Assembly: GCF_027622855.1 (NCBI RefSeq)
Contig: NZ_JAPZVR010000011.1
Coordinates: 24,881 to 88,880 of the forward strand
Direction of reading: 5' to 3'
Length of the DNA: 64,000 nt
Source of the DNA: Glycomyces algeriensis
GTDB taxonomy: Bacteria; Actinomycetota; Actinomycetes; Mycobacteriales; Micromonosporaceae
Position 1 is the stretch's first letter. Each line of letters begins with the position of its first letter. This document shows positions 8,767 to 17,569 of this stretch, one piece after another. The translations under genes were made by a program, and so were the position numbers. The notes under the pieces were generated by a model that had not been told where the DNA came from, did not search any database, and was given only the letters and a program-made list of their open reading frames with translations.

Positions 8767-8857
8767 CGATGGACGCGAACCGCAGTGTCGACGCTCTCCA
8801 GTAGCCGCTGCCCAGGTCCTCCACAGTGCACAGGCTGCGGCCGGCCGGCGGTCCAGC

Positions 8858-9298
8858 TCAGCGTGCCGGTCGAGCGATCCTGGCGGACGCTCGCCGCGCG
8901 GCGATGGACGCGGCGGTGAGGAAGCCGACCGTGACGTAGAAGAACATGAAGCCGCTGGGCCCTGCCAGCCAGATGCAGCCCGAGCACCAGAGGAACAGCG
9001 CCGCCGCGATGCCGGCGTGCAGCGGCTCGCGCCGCCGTCCTGCCTTGATGATGAGCAGGCCCGCCAGCAGCCCGGGAACCACGAACCCGCCCGGCAGGGC
9101 CCAGAAGATCGCGACCGACTCCATGTCGGGCTCCGCGGTGCGTAGCGCCCCGCCGACCCAGTCGCCCCAGGGCGCCTGGGGAATGAAGACCAGGGTGTGG
9201 AGCACGGCGATGACGATGAGCGACCACCCTGCGAGGGAGGTCAGCCGCCCCGCGGCCTTGGAGGAAGTTCGAGTGCGCTGTGGTTCGATGTCGATCAT
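8858..9298 (-). CDS. Small four-helix membrane protein of unknown function
   Basis: A 146-aa protein with four hydrophobic helices at about 20-40, 65-85, 95-113 and 115-133, and charged ends. It carries no enzymatic motif that I recognise. The ATG at 9298 is chosen because the protein then begins with a short hydrophilic N-terminus; the 31-codon extension upstream is Gly/Arg-rich and lacks a start context. It stands alone between a structured intergenic element and tRNA-Pro. Confidence 0.65.
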   Translation of the reverse strand: MIDIEPQRTRTSSKAAGRLTSLAGWSLIVIAVLHTLVFIPQAPWGDWVGGALRTAEPDMESVAIFWALPGGFVVPGLLAGLLIIKAGRRREPLHAGIAAALFLWCSGCIWLAGPSGFMFFYVTVGFLTAASIAARRASARIARPAR

Positions 9299-9612
9299 GC
9301 CCCCGAACGTATTGGGGCCGATGCGAAGGCGCCTCCCCTTGCGGAGCCATCCGCCTCCCCCGCCAGGGGGAATCAGCACCGAGGCACGCATCGGAGCGCC
9401 ACTGCGCCGAGCGGCCTACGCTGCGAAGGCCTGAGGAGCCTCATCCAGCCTGCAACGCCTCCGGAAGCCCCCTCCGCCTGAGCCGGGCTGTCCGGGTTTG
9501 ACCAGGTCAGATCAGTAACCAAGCCTGGCGATCGGTACAGGACGGGGCGAATACCGGGCGGCGATTTGCGGCGGTAGTGCTGTACCCTGGCTGAGGCCGC
9601 TTCGGCGGCGTT

Positions 9613-9686
9613 CGGGACGTGGCGCAGCTTGGTAGCGCACCCGCTTTGGGAGTGGGGGGTCGCAGGTTCAAATCCTGTCGTCCCGA
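9613..9686 (+). tRNA. tRNA-Pro, anticodon TGG
   Basis: A 74-base cloverleaf. The acceptor stem CGGGACG pairs with CGTCCCG, the D arm holds GCGCAGCTTGGTAGCGC, and the anticodon loop TTTGGGA carries TGG at its centre, reading proline CCA. The T arm has GGTTCAAATCC. Discriminator base A is at 9686. The opposite strand yields an ORF that is often mis-annotated as protein. A strong terminator follows directly. Confidence 0.97.
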
Positions 9687-9693
9687 CAATCGG

Positions 9694-9728
9694 ACACCGG
9701 GGACATGATCCATGTTCCCGGTGTTTTC
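9694..9728 (+). terminator. Intrinsic terminator after tRNA-Pro
   Basis: A 14-bp stem (9694-9707 with 9711-9724, one G-T wobble) with a 3-base loop is followed by TTTTCGT. It begins eight bases after the tRNA and ends its transcript. Confidence 0.85.
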
Positions 9729-9781
9729 GTATGTGCACAGCAGTCTTGCGTTCTTAGGGCCCTGCTGGATCCGGTTCGACG

Positions 9782-10945
9782 CTACGCCACGGACGTGGCT
9801 CGCGCTGAAGGCGAATGGGCGGGGAGGTCGATCCTGATGTCCAGGCCGCCGCCAGTGGGAGCAGCGATCATGATGCTTCCTCGGTGGGCGTCGGCGATCG
9901 CGCGCACGATGGACAGGCCCAGTCCCAGTCCGCCGTCTGCCCGTACTCGGCTGCCGTCGCGGTGGACGAACGGTTCGAGCAGCGATTCGGCCTCGTGGGG
10001 CGGGATCTTTCGGCCGGAGTTGACGATCCGGAAGACGGCGTGGCCGTTCGTCGTCCCGGTGGTGATCCTGAGATCGCCGCCCGGATGGTTGTAGCGGATC
10101 GCGTTGTCGACCAGGTTGCCGACCATCTGCTCCAGGAGGACCGGTTCGCCGCAGACCGGCACCGGTCGAAGATCCGCGTTCACGGCGAGACCAAGGGTCC
10201 GTTCGCCGGCGGCGTCGAGGGCGACGGTCGCGATGGCGGCCAGGTCGGTCGGTTCGCGCGCGCTGAGTCCGGCCTGGCTGCGGGCGAGCAGCAGGAGGCC
10301 GTCGAGGATGCGCTGGAGGTGCTCGACTGCGTCGCGGACGTCATTGGCCATCGCGCGCAGTTCGTCGCGGTCGGGGTCGCCGTCCAGAGTCACGTCGATC
10401 GCCGTCCGCGCGGTGGTCAGCGGTGTGCGCAGCTCGTGGGCGGCGTTGGCGGTGAACAGCCGCTGGCTCTCGAGGATCCGGTCCCGCTCCTCGACGCCGC
10501 GCTGGATGCGGTCGAGCATGCCGTTGACGGTGCCCGCCAGACCGGACAGCTCGTCGGCGGGCGCAGTGACCGGCACCCGCTCGGTGAGGTTCTCGGCCGA
10601 CAATCGCCTTGCGGCGGAGGAGATCGCGCGGATCGGTCGCAGCACCCGGCCCGCGACGAGCCAGCCCAGTACGGCTGCCAGCACAGTCACCACTGCGAGT
10701 GACAGCGCGGCCTGGCTCAACAGCGCGGACAGGGTGTCCGCCACCAACCGGTCGGAGAGGTCGACCGCGTCTGCAGCCCACGGCGGCGGCGAAGGGGACG
10801 CGCCGGGGTCCAGGTCCACGAAGACCGACCGGTGCCGCAGGTTCTGCTTGGTCAGCACGTAGGTCAGGAAGGTCAGCGTTCCCCCGGCCGCCAGCACGAG
10901 CGCGGTGAGCAGCAGGGTCAATCGGGCTCGGGCGGTCATCTTCAC
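9782..10945 (-). CDS. Sensor histidine kinase, OmpR-partner type
   Basis: A 387-aa membrane kinase that phosphorylates the response regulator encoded just upstream. A transmembrane helix spans about 10-32, an extracytoplasmic segment 33-75, a second helix about 80-100, then HAMP to about 150. The phospho-acceptor His170 lies in the H-box TANAAHELRTPL. The ATPase domain follows, with N-box NLVDNAIRY near 285 and G-box GGLGLGLSIVR near 350. The GTG at 10945 overlaps the regulator's stop by four bases (GTGA); ATG at 10939 is an alternative. The extracytoplasmic signal is unknown. Confidence 0.93.
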   Translation of the reverse strand: MKMTARARLTLLLTALVLAAGGTLTFLTYVLTKQNLRHRSVFVDLDPGASPSPPPWAADAVDLSDRLVADTLSALLSQAALSLAVVTVLAAVLGWLVAGRVLRPIRAISSAARRLSAENLTERVPVTAPADELSGLAGTVNGMLDRIQRGVEERDRILESQRLFTANAAHELRTPLTTARTAIDVTLDGDPDRDELRAMANDVRDAVEHLQRILDGLLLLARSQAGLSAREPTDLAAIATVALDAAGERTLGLAVNADLRPVPVCGEPVLLEQMVGNLVDNAIRYNHPGGDLRITTGTTNGHAVFRIVNSGRKIPPHEAESLLEPFVHRDGSRVRADGGLGLGLSIVRAIADAHRGSIMIAAPTGGGLDIRIDLPAHSPSARATSVA

Positions 10946-11598
10946 TCGGCGATCCGGTAGCCGGCGCCGGTCACGGTCGCGATGATCGGCGGGTCGCCGA
11001 GTTTGCGGCGCAGTGTGCCGACCGTGATCCGGACGGCGTTGGTGAACGGATCGGCGTGCTCGTCCCACACCTTGTCGAGGAGGGTCTCGGCGCTGACCAC
11101 GGCGCCCGCGGCGGCCATGACCTGTTCGAGGACCCCGAACTCCTTGGGCGTCAGCGGCAGCAGCCGCCCATCCCGCTCAGCCGTGCGCCGGGCCGGGTCC
11201 AGCGTCACATCGGCGCAGTGCAGCACCGGGGGTCGTGCCGGTGCGGTGCGCCGCGCCAGCGCGTGGACTCGCGCGACGAGTTCGGAGAACGCGAACGGCT
11301 TGCCGAGGTAGTCGTCCGCGCCGAGCATCAGCCCGCCCACCCGGTCCTCGACCGTGTCGGACGCGGTCAGCATCAGCACTCGCGACGCGCCCTGATCCGC
11401 GAGTCGGCGGCATACCTTGTCGCCGTGCACGACCGGCAGGTCCCGGTCCAGCACCACCACGTCGTAGGGCGTGATCGAGCACTTGTCCAACGCGATCTGC
11501 CCGTCGAGGGCGAGGTCGACGGCGAAGCCGTGCTTGCGCAGCCCTGCGGCGATGTACCGGGCAAGGGGCTGTTCGTCTTCGACCAGGAGCACGCGCAT
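10942..11598 (-). CDS. OmpR-family response regulator
   Basis: A 218-aa DNA-binding regulator. The receiver domain carries acidic residues ED near 8-9, phospho-acceptor Asp51 (VVLDRDLP) and Lys in the GKPF motif. A winged-helix output domain spans about 125-218, ending TVTGAGYRIAE. It is translationally coupled to the histidine kinase. It is divergent from a Tat-exported serine hydrolase with a 117-base gap, so that gene is a natural candidate target. Confidence 0.94.
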   Translation of the reverse strand: MRVLLVEDEQPLARYIAAGLRKHGFAVDLALDGQIALDKCSITPYDVVVLDRDLPVVHGDKVCRRLADQGASRVLMLTASDTVEDRVGGLMLGADDYLGKPFAFSELVARVHALARRTAPARPPVLHCADVTLDPARRTAERDGRLLPLTPKEFGVLEQVMAAAGAVVSAETLLDKVWDEHADPFTNAVRITVGTLRRKLGDPPIIATVTGAGYRIAE

Positions 11599-11715
11599 CC
11601 ATTCAGTATCGCAACGGGCGCATATGGAATGGGTATGGAGCGACGATCGGCCGCCGATACGCGCCGGTCCGTAGCGTGCGATCCGTTGACATTCGTTGAA
11701 CGAAGGGGAACGACC

Positions 11716-12822
11716 ATGATCACGACTCGCCGATCGGCGCTGCGGCTGCTGGGCGTCACCGCGACCGCCGCGACCGCCGGACTGGCCGCCGGAACCGCGT
11801 ATTCGCAGCCGATCGTCGCCGACCGGATCAGGCTCTGCGACGTCCAGCAGGCCATCGAGAACGTGGCGGCGACTGCGGGCGTGGTGGGGGCCATCGGCAG
11901 GGCGTACGTCGACGGCAGGCTCGCCGGGGAGGGAACGGCGGGTTCGCGCCTGCTCGACGGCAAGGGCGGATGCATCCCTCCGGGCTCGCGGTACCGCATC
12001 GCCTCCCAGACCAAGATCATGGAAGCCGCGATCGTCGTGCAGCTGGTCGGGGAGGGCAGGCTCCGCTTGGAGGACACGCTCCGCGGCGTCCTGCCCGAGA
12101 CGGCCGAGAACGACTGGGTGGAACTGGCCGACCAGATCACCGTGCGGCACCTGATCCGCCACACGTCCGGCATTCCCGATTTCATCGAGAGCGGATGGTT
12201 CGACGTCTTCGATTTCACCACTGTGTACACACAGCTGGACCAGGTGAAGGCCGCGCGAAGCGTCGCCCGCAAGGTGGAGCTGGGGCAGTACTACTACTCC
12301 ACCACCAACTACGTCCTCCTGGGCATGATCATCGAGCGGGTGACGGGCAACGGGCGAGCAGGCGAGTTCGAGCGGCGCCTGTTCGAACCGCTGGGCATGC
12401 GCGACACCTATCTGGCCGTGAAGATCTCCGACCAGGTCAAGGGCCCGCACGGGCACGGCTACTACCCTGACGCCCAAGGCGTCCCGCGCGATGTCGACCG
12501 CATCAACGCCACCATCGGCTCCGAGGGCGCGATCTCCACCGCGCGCGACGTCAGCCGCTTCTATCGCGCGCTCAGCGAAGGCCGACTGGTCCCTGAGGAC
12601 CTGCGGCGGCAGGTGCCCCAGCCGATGCCCGGGCTGTGCGGGGGCACCGTCGGGTGGGCCGCTGGAAGCATGCCCGGGATCAACTCCACCACCTTCTTCT
12701 CGACCGACGGCCGCATCCAGTTCGCTGTGGCCGTCACCCTCGAGATCGACAACATGCAGGCAATGGGCATCGGCGACGCCACCACCGCAGCCGCCGAAGC
12801 CGTCCTGGGCTGTGCCGGATGA
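11716..12822 (+). CDS. Tat-exported beta-lactamase-fold serine hydrolase (class C / D-alanyl-D-alanine carboxypeptidase type)
   Basis: A 368-aa protein. The N-terminus TRRSALRLLG plus a hydrophobic stretch is a twin-arginine-type signal. The catalytic Ser-x-x-Lys reads SQTK near residue 96. The Tyr-x-Asn position is Tyr-Ser-Thr in YYSTTNYVLLG, so the usual Asn is replaced. The third-motif region reads GSMPG. Such proteins hydrolyse peptides, esters or cell-wall D-Ala bonds outside the cell; substrate unknown. AAGGGGAA precedes the ATG. It is divergent from the two-component pair, which may sense cell-envelope conditions and regulate it. Confidence 0.85.
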   Translation: MITTRRSALRLLGVTATAATAGLAAGTAYSQPIVADRIRLCDVQQAIENVAATAGVVGAIGRAYVDGRLAGEGTAGSRLLDGKGGCIPPGSRYRIASQTKIMEAAIVVQLVGEGRLRLEDTLRGVLPETAENDWVELADQITVRHLIRHTSGIPDFIESGWFDVFDFTTVYTQLDQVKAARSVARKVELGQYYYSTTNYVLLGMIIERVTGNGRAGEFERRLFEPLGMRDTYLAVKISDQVKGPHGHGYYPDAQGVPRDVDRINATIGSEGAISTARDVSRFYRALSEGRLVPEDLRRQVPQPMPGLCGGTVGWAAGSMPGINSTTFFSTDGRIQFAVAVTLEIDNMQAMGIGDATTAAAEAVLGCAG

Positions 12823-12901
12823 GCACCCGAGCAGATCCCGAACCGCGTGCGATCTGATCGGCCTGGATCGGATTGTCGGTGCGGTCCGGGAGTATGGCGA
12901 G

Positions 12902-13663
12902 ATGACAGCGAGATTCGAGCACACTGACGCCTTCCGCGGCGCGGTCTTCCAGTCCGTCGATCTGTCGGAGGCGGTGTTCCGCGACTGCGATCTGAGCCGG
13001 GTCCGCATCACCGGGTCGGCGATCCCGGCGTTGCGCGTGTCGGGCCACGCCGGCGAGATCGATCGACTGATGGTCAACGACGTCGATGTCACCGATTTCG
13101 TGCGGGACGAACTCGACCGGCGTTCTCCCGAACGCGTGGCGCTGCGGGCGGCCCGGACGCCGGACGACTTCCGATCGATGTGGGAGGTCCAGGAACGGCT
13201 CTGGGAGGACGCGATCGCCCGCGCCGAGCGGCTGCCGGAGGCGACCCGAAACGAGCGGGTCGATGATGAGTGGTCGTTCGCCGAGACGCTGCGCCACCTG
13301 ATCTTCGCCACCGACATCTGGGTCGGGCGCATGGCAAGAGGAGAGGCGCGGCCGTTCCACCGGATCGGCCTGCCGACCGGCGACTACCCGACCGACGCGG
13401 CCCGTGAGATCGGCGTCGACCGCGACGCGCAGCCGTCCTGGGACGAGATCCTAGAAGTCCGCGCCGGTCGCGCGACGATGATGCGCGACGCGGTCGCGGA
13501 GCTGACCCAAGCGGAATTCGAGCGGGTCGTCACCGCCGAGCCGGCCCCGACCTGGGGAGTGAAGACCCTGCCCGTGGGCAGGTGCCTTCGCGTGGTGCTC
13601 AACGAACACTGCGAGCACCGCCGCTTCGCCCTGCGAGACCTGGCGGTCCTCGAATCCCGCTGA
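12902..13663 (+). CDS. Pentapeptide-repeat plus DinB-like domain protein
   Basis: A 253-aa cytoplasmic protein. Residues about 8-45 contain pentapeptide-like units (AVFQS, VDLSE, AVFRD, CDLSR). From about 90 onward it resembles the DinB_2 four-helix family, with WSFAETLRHLIFATDIWVGR near 120 and a conserved His cluster (NEHCEHRRFALRDL) near the end, the usual metal-binding positions. DinB-like proteins include thiol-dependent transferases; no specific reaction can be assigned. GGGAG lies before the ATG. Confidence 0.8.
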   Translation: MTARFEHTDAFRGAVFQSVDLSEAVFRDCDLSRVRITGSAIPALRVSGHAGEIDRLMVNDVDVTDFVRDELDRRSPERVALRAARTPDDFRSMWEVQERLWEDAIARAERLPEATRNERVDDEWSFAETLRHLIFATDIWVGRMARGEARPFHRIGLPTGDYPTDAAREIGVDRDAQPSWDEILEVRAGRATMMRDAVAELTQAEFERVVTAEPAPTWGVKTLPVGRCLRVVLNEHCEHRRFALRDLAVLESR

Positions 13664-13882
13664 ACACGGAGTTCCTGCCGGTACCCCGCCGGTTTCCCGC
13701 CTTGAAAACGGCACCCTCCCGGACCAGAATGCATCGAGGACGCCTCGGGAAATCTCGATCCCGGCGCCTTCCCGATCGCTCAACGTACTGCGTCGGGCCT
13801 GTGCAAGAACTGCGGGAGAGCCGCGCGGCGAACGCCGCAGCGCCCTGGCCTGCAAGCTCACTCGATCTCCAAGGAGTCGGAA

Positions 13883-14911
13883 ATGACCTCGCTCAACCGC
13901 CGGCAATTCAACCGTTCGCTCCTCGCCCTTCCAGCCGCCGCGCTGGTCGGCACGGGCCTGGGATCGCTCGCCGCCGGTACGGCCTCGGCCGCCCCCGCCG
14001 ACTGGAACACGCAGTTTCTCGCGGGCACCCTGGGCAGCAACATCATGCGTCAAACGCGATATGGAGGCGGCAGCTGGAACGCGCGCTGGAATGAAATCGC
14101 CCCTGATCCCGTTCACAAGGCTCTCTACTCCATCTCTGCCGCGGGCATCTCCAGCGCTCTCCACATCGTCGCCTGCATCGGTGAGGAAGGTCCGAAGCAC
14201 GCCGTCCGGAACACCGCCGACGGCTCGTCGACGCCGTTCAGTCCCATTCCCTCGCAATCGGGCCCCACGGGCATTGTCCTGGTCGCGGCGGCATCTGTCG
14301 GCACTCAGCTGCATGTTTTCGCCTCGATCCGCGACAGCGGCGACCTGTACCACACTGTCCGCAACGGGGACGGCACCTGGTGGGCCAGTTGGAAGCGGCT
14401 CCGGAGCTTCGCGAACGGCATCGAACACATCGCCACGGCCAAGGTCGGCACCACGATCGACACCGCCGTCGTCTCCAACGGCGAAATCCTCCACGCGATC
14501 CGATCCTCGGGCGGGACTTGGACCGGCTGGGGCAACATCGAGGGCGCGGCCGGCGAGATCGGCGACGTCAATGAGGTGACCTTGGCGGGGATCGGCTCGA
14601 GTCTTCATGTCGTGGCAATGACCACTCGCTACGGCCTGCACCACGCCATCCGTAGAGCGGACGCAACCTGGCAGCGGTTCCAGGAGCCGGCTGTACTCGA
14701 AGGCAGGATTCCTTTCAGTGCAAGTGCCGCCAACGCCGGCGGCGAACTGCAGTTGGGGATCCTCGAACTGTCCGACGGCAAGCAGGTCGCCTCACACACC
14801 ATCCGTCGCGCCGACGGAACATGGCAGCCGGTCAGGTTCATCTCCACCGCAGGTCTGACTGATACCGACGACGACCTTGCGAACCTGGTATTGGCCGTCA
14901 CTCCTCGCTAA
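13883..14911 (+). CDS. Tat-secreted repeat protein, likely beta-propeller lectin-like
   Basis: A 342-aa exported protein. The signal RRQFNRSLLALPAAALVG is twin-arginine type, with AAGTASAAPA as the likely cleavage region near 37. The mature part consists of repeats of about 45-50 residues with the pattern [HS]xxRxxDGTWxxW, for example RNGDGTWWASW, RSSGGTWTGWG and RRADGTWQPV. These alternate with HVFAS-like strands, resembling PLL/fucose-lectin-type propellers. CTCCAAGGAG lies before the ATG. It is monocistronic; 219 bases upstream are free of genes and should hold its promoter. Ligand unknown. Confidence 0.72.
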   Translation: MTSLNRRQFNRSLLALPAAALVGTGLGSLAAGTASAAPADWNTQFLAGTLGSNIMRQTRYGGGSWNARWNEIAPDPVHKALYSISAAGISSALHIVACIGEEGPKHAVRNTADGSSTPFSPIPSQSGPTGIVLVAAASVGTQLHVFASIRDSGDLYHTVRNGDGTWWASWKRLRSFANGIEHIATAKVGTTIDTAVVSNGEILHAIRSSGGTWTGWGNIEGAAGEIGDVNEVTLAGIGSSLHVVAMTTRYGLHHAIRRADATWQRFQEPAVLEGRIPFSASAANAGGELQLGILELSDGKQVASHTIRRADGTWQPVRFISTAGLTDTDDDLANLVLAVTPR

Positions 14912-15169
14912 CGGTTCATCCGGTAGCTTCGGCTGGTAATTGGCGGATCTTGGAGTTGACCGCGAGTCCCGTTCTGGGGCTTGGGTTCCGGTTCGCCAGG
15001 AACGCGCCGCCGGTGTGGCCGCGGTCTTCGGCTTCTTCGCGATGTCCTGGTTCGGGCGCATTCCGGGCACGCAGTCGGGTACCGCGTCCAGGTAGTGCCG
15101 GGCCGTCGCCGCTCTTCTCCGCAATCGAAGAGCGGCACCGACTCGTGCCCATTCGCGCAAACGACCAGG

Positions 15170-15670
15170 TCAGCCGCCGAGGGCCTTTAGCGCGGCATCG
15201 CTGAGTCGGTAGCCGACCCATTCGTCCATGGGCACCGCACCGATTGATTCGTAGAAGCCGATGGCGGGCTCGTTCCACTTGAGCACCGACCAGTCGATTC
15301 GCTGGTAGCCGTTCACCTCGCAAATGCGGGCGAGTTCGCGCAGGAGCGCCGCGCCGTATCCGCTTCCCCGGGAGGCGGGGTCGACGTAGAGGTCTTCGAG
15401 GTAGATGCCGTGCTTGCCGGTCCAGGTCGAGAAGTTGAGGAACCAGACGGCGATACCGGCGATGCGGCCGCCTGCCTCGACGACATGGGCGAAGACCGCG
15501 GGCTCGGGTCCGAACAGGGCGGCGTCGAGGTCGTCGACGGTGGTCTCGACCGCGTCGGGTTCGCGTTCGTATGCCGCGAGGTCGCTGATCCGCCGCAGGA
15601 TCTCGGGGAGGTCGTTCGGGTGGGCGCGGCGCAGGATCGCGCCGTCGGCTAGGACGGTGTGCTCGCTCAT
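15170..15670 (-). CDS. GNAT acetyltransferase, diamine acetyltransferase-like
   Basis: A 166-aa acetyl-CoA-dependent N-acetyltransferase. The core motif GIYLEDLYVDPASRGSGYGA near 100-120 includes the acetyl-CoA pyrophosphate loop (RGSGYG). The following DWSVLKWNEPAIGFYESIGA and EW..YRLS match the spermidine/spermine acetyltransferase (SSAT) subgroup. A polyamine or diamine substrate is likely but not proven. The ATG at 15670 is used; an upstream GTG two codons earlier is possible. It is transcribed in the same direction as the SDR gene, 46 bases downstream of it. Confidence 0.88.
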   Translation of the reverse strand: MSEHTVLADGAILRRAHPNDLPEILRRISDLAAYEREPDAVETTVDDLDAALFGPEPAVFAHVVEAGGRIAGIAVWFLNFSTWTGKHGIYLEDLYVDPASRGSGYGAALLRELARICEVNGYQRIDWSVLKWNEPAIGFYESIGAVPMDEWVGYRLSDAALKALGG

Positions 15671-15715
15671 CAGCACGAGTCTAGGACCGGCGCGACGACC
15701 ATCGGTCGTGGCCGG

Positions 15716-16633
15716 TCAGAGTGCATCGAGGCCCGGAGCGGCGGTGAGGTCGGCGGCGATCGACCAGAGCGACGCGGCGTAGTCGGGGCCGCTGCGGGCG
15801 CTGCGCGGGAGGTCGATCCGCCTGGTCGGGCCGGTGAGCATGCGCTTAGGGCCGTAGTAGGCGCCTTGGGCGGCAGCCGGGTCGGCGGCGGCGAAGAGGA
15901 TCGGCTCGGCGCCATGCGCGACGTCCTGGGAGGGCAGGAGCGTGCGCCGGATCGGCGGTTTCGCGGCCTCTGGGCTGCGGGCGAGGTTCAGGCCGGCGGT
16001 CTGGAGATTGGTGCGCGTGTACCCGGGATGCGCGAGGGTGCTCAGCAGGGGCCAGCCGCGCGCCTCGGCGATCTGGGCGAGGCGGATGCCCATCAGCATG
16101 TTCCCGAGCTTGGACTGTCCATAAGCCGCGAACGGCCGGTAGGAGGCGCGCCATTGCAAGTCCGTGAAGCGGATCGCGGCATTGTGGGCGACGCCGCTGG
16201 TCATCGTGGCGATCCGGCCGCCGCCTGATTCGACGAGGCGGTGCAGGAGCAGGTTGGTGAGCAGGAACGGGCCGAGGAAGTTGGTGCCGAACTGGAGCTC
16301 GAAGCCGTCGGCGGTCTCCAGTCGCTTGGGCGGGCGCATGATCCCGGCGTTGTTGATCAGCGTGTGGATCGGTTCGCCGTCGGCGAGCAGGTCCTCGGCG
16401 AAGAGCCGCACCGAATTGAGATCGGCCAGGTCGAGGCGGCGAACGTCGAGGCGCGCCTCCGGAACGGCCGCGGCGATCTCGGCCCGGGCGGCCTCGCCGC
16501 GCTCGGGCGAGCGCACCGCCATGACGACCTCGGCCCCGGCGGCGGCGAGCCGCTTGGCCGCCTCCTTGCCGGTGCCGCTGTTGGCCCCGGTGACGACGAT
16601 CCGCTTGCCCGACTGGTCCGGTACCCGGTACAT
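15716..16633 (-). CDS. Short-chain dehydrogenase/reductase (WWOX/retinol dehydrogenase-like)
   Basis: A 305-aa NAD(P)-dependent oxidoreductase. The nucleotide-binding motif TGANSGTG lies near 15, NNAG near 93, catalytic Ser in the TMTSGVAH region and Tyr/Lys in YGQSK near 171. Length and the [11 protein letters not shown] block match the SDR subgroup that includes protochlorophyllide-reductase-like enzymes. It faces a TetR regulator across a 97-base gap that carries two identical 13-bp palindromes, so repression by that regulator is expected. Confidence 0.9.
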   Translation of the reverse strand: MYRVPDQSGKRIVVTGANSGTGKEAAKRLAAAGAEVVMAVRSPERGEAARAEIAAAVPEARLDVRRLDLADLNSVRLFAEDLLADGEPIHTLINNAGIMRPPKRLETADGFELQFGTNFLGPFLLTNLLLHRLVESGGGRIATMTSGVAHNAAIRFTDLQWRASYRPFAAYGQSKLGNMLMGIRLAQIAEARGWPLLSTLAHPGYTRTNLQTAGLNLARSPEAAKPPIRRTLLPSQDVAHGAEPILFAAADPAAAQGAYYGPKRMLTGPTRRIDLPRSARSGPDYAASLWSIAADLTAAPGLDAL

Positions 16634-16658
16634 GAGTCACTCCCTGCGGTAGATTAAG

Positions 16659-16671
16659 AGACCGACGGTCT
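16659..16671. promoter_or_regulatory. TetR-type operator 1 (SDR side)
   Basis: AGACCGACGGTCT is a perfect palindrome about one central base, lying between the divergent SDR and TetR genes. It is the reverse complement of the second copy, 30 bases away (about three helical turns), and both share a TAA[GC] prefix. Confidence 0.85.
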
Positions 16672-16688
16672 ACTACTTGGAAGATAAC

Positions 16689-16701
16689 AGACCGTCGGTC
16701 T
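16689..16701. promoter_or_regulatory. TetR-type operator 2 (regulator side)
   Basis: AGACCGTCGGTCT, a perfect 13-bp palindrome, lies 30 bases ahead of the regulator's GTG start. With operator 1 it suggests two dimers controlling both divergent promoters, including autoregulation. Confidence 0.85.
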
Positions 16702-16730
16702 TTTAACAAGCGACGGCAGTGAGGAACGCA

Positions 16731-17423
16731 GTGAACGACGGATTCCGACGCGCCCGGACCGAGGAGCAGCGGGCCGAGCGGCGCGAGGCCATCGTCGCGG
16801 CAGCGCTCGAACTGCTCGACGAGGTACGCGTGAACGACCTGACGCTCACCGAACTGGCCCGCCGCTCGGGCCTGGCGAAGTCGAACGTGCTCCGCTACTT
16901 CGAGTCCCGCGAAGCGGTCCTCCTGGACGTCTACAACCGCGAGTTCCGCGACTGGCTCGACGAGCTCGAACGCGAACTGCCGCCTACGGCCGACGCCGAC
17001 ATCGAGTCGGTCGCCGCGGCGCTGGCCGGCACCGCCGCCCGGCGGCCCCGGCTGTGCGAGCTGGCCGCGACCTCGCAAGCGGTCCTCGAACGGAACCTCT
17101 CCGCCGGAGTCGCCGCGACCTACAAGCTCGCATTCGTCGCCAACGCCCGCCGCTTCGCCGCGATCGTCGGCGGCCGACTCGGCGGATTCAGCGAGAACGC
17201 GTCGATCGCCTTGGCGGGCATGGTCATCCTCGGCATCGGGGGCATCTGGGCCGGCACCCGGCCCTCCCCCGGGATGGAGGCCGCCTACGAGCTGCTCCCC
17301 GAACTCGCGGCCATGCGCCATGACCTGAACGCGTCGCTGCACGAGTTCGTGGCGACCACCCTGACGGGCCTGGTCCACCGCGAACCGAACCCGATCGCCG
17401 CCCAAGCGAGCAAGACGACCTGA
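16731..17423 (+). CDS. TetR-family repressor, likely of the divergent SDR gene
   Basis: A 230-aa regulator. The N-terminal helix-turn-helix at about 20-65 includes LTELARRSGLAKSNVLRYFESREAV. The C-terminal ligand domain resembles the TetR_C group typical of AcrR proteins and has several hydrophobic helices. The GTG at 16731 has GAGGA five bases upstream; GTG at 16719 is an alternative. It should bind the two AGACCG-N-CGGTCT palindromes in the 97-base divergent gap and respond to a substrate of the SDR. Confidence 0.9.
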   Translation: MNDGFRRARTEEQRAERREAIVAAALELLDEVRVNDLTLTELARRSGLAKSNVLRYFESREAVLLDVYNREFRDWLDELERELPPTADADIESVAAALAGTAARRPRLCELAATSQAVLERNLSAGVAATYKLAFVANARRFAAIVGGRLGGFSENASIALAGMVILGIGGIWAGTRPSPGMEAAYELLPELAAMRHDLNASLHEFVATTLTGLVHREPNPIAAQASKTT

Positions 17424-17569
17424 CCCAGCGCCTTGGAGGCGAGGAGCAGCCGGCGGTCGCCCAACCCGGCACAGTCTCCAACGCCGACGGCACCTACATC
17501 ATTCAAGCCTTCGAACGACACGACGCAACGGCCTAGGGCCGCAGCGGTAATGACGACGTGAGTGCGCGC

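Noticed and set aside
6561-9350. 929-aa leftward ORF
   Set aside because: It is antisense to the 640-aa gene and has no start context or domain; composition is that of a shadow frame.
9373-9738. Leftward ORFs overlapping tRNA-Pro, with RQDLNLRPPTPKAGALPSC
   Set aside because: This is the antisense translation of a tRNA gene, a common annotation error; the tRNA cloverleaf is complete.
17413-17536. Short open stretch ending QAFERHDATA after the TetR gene
   Set aside because: About 40 codons with plausible composition, but no start, ribosome site or recognisable family; too little to call even a remnant.
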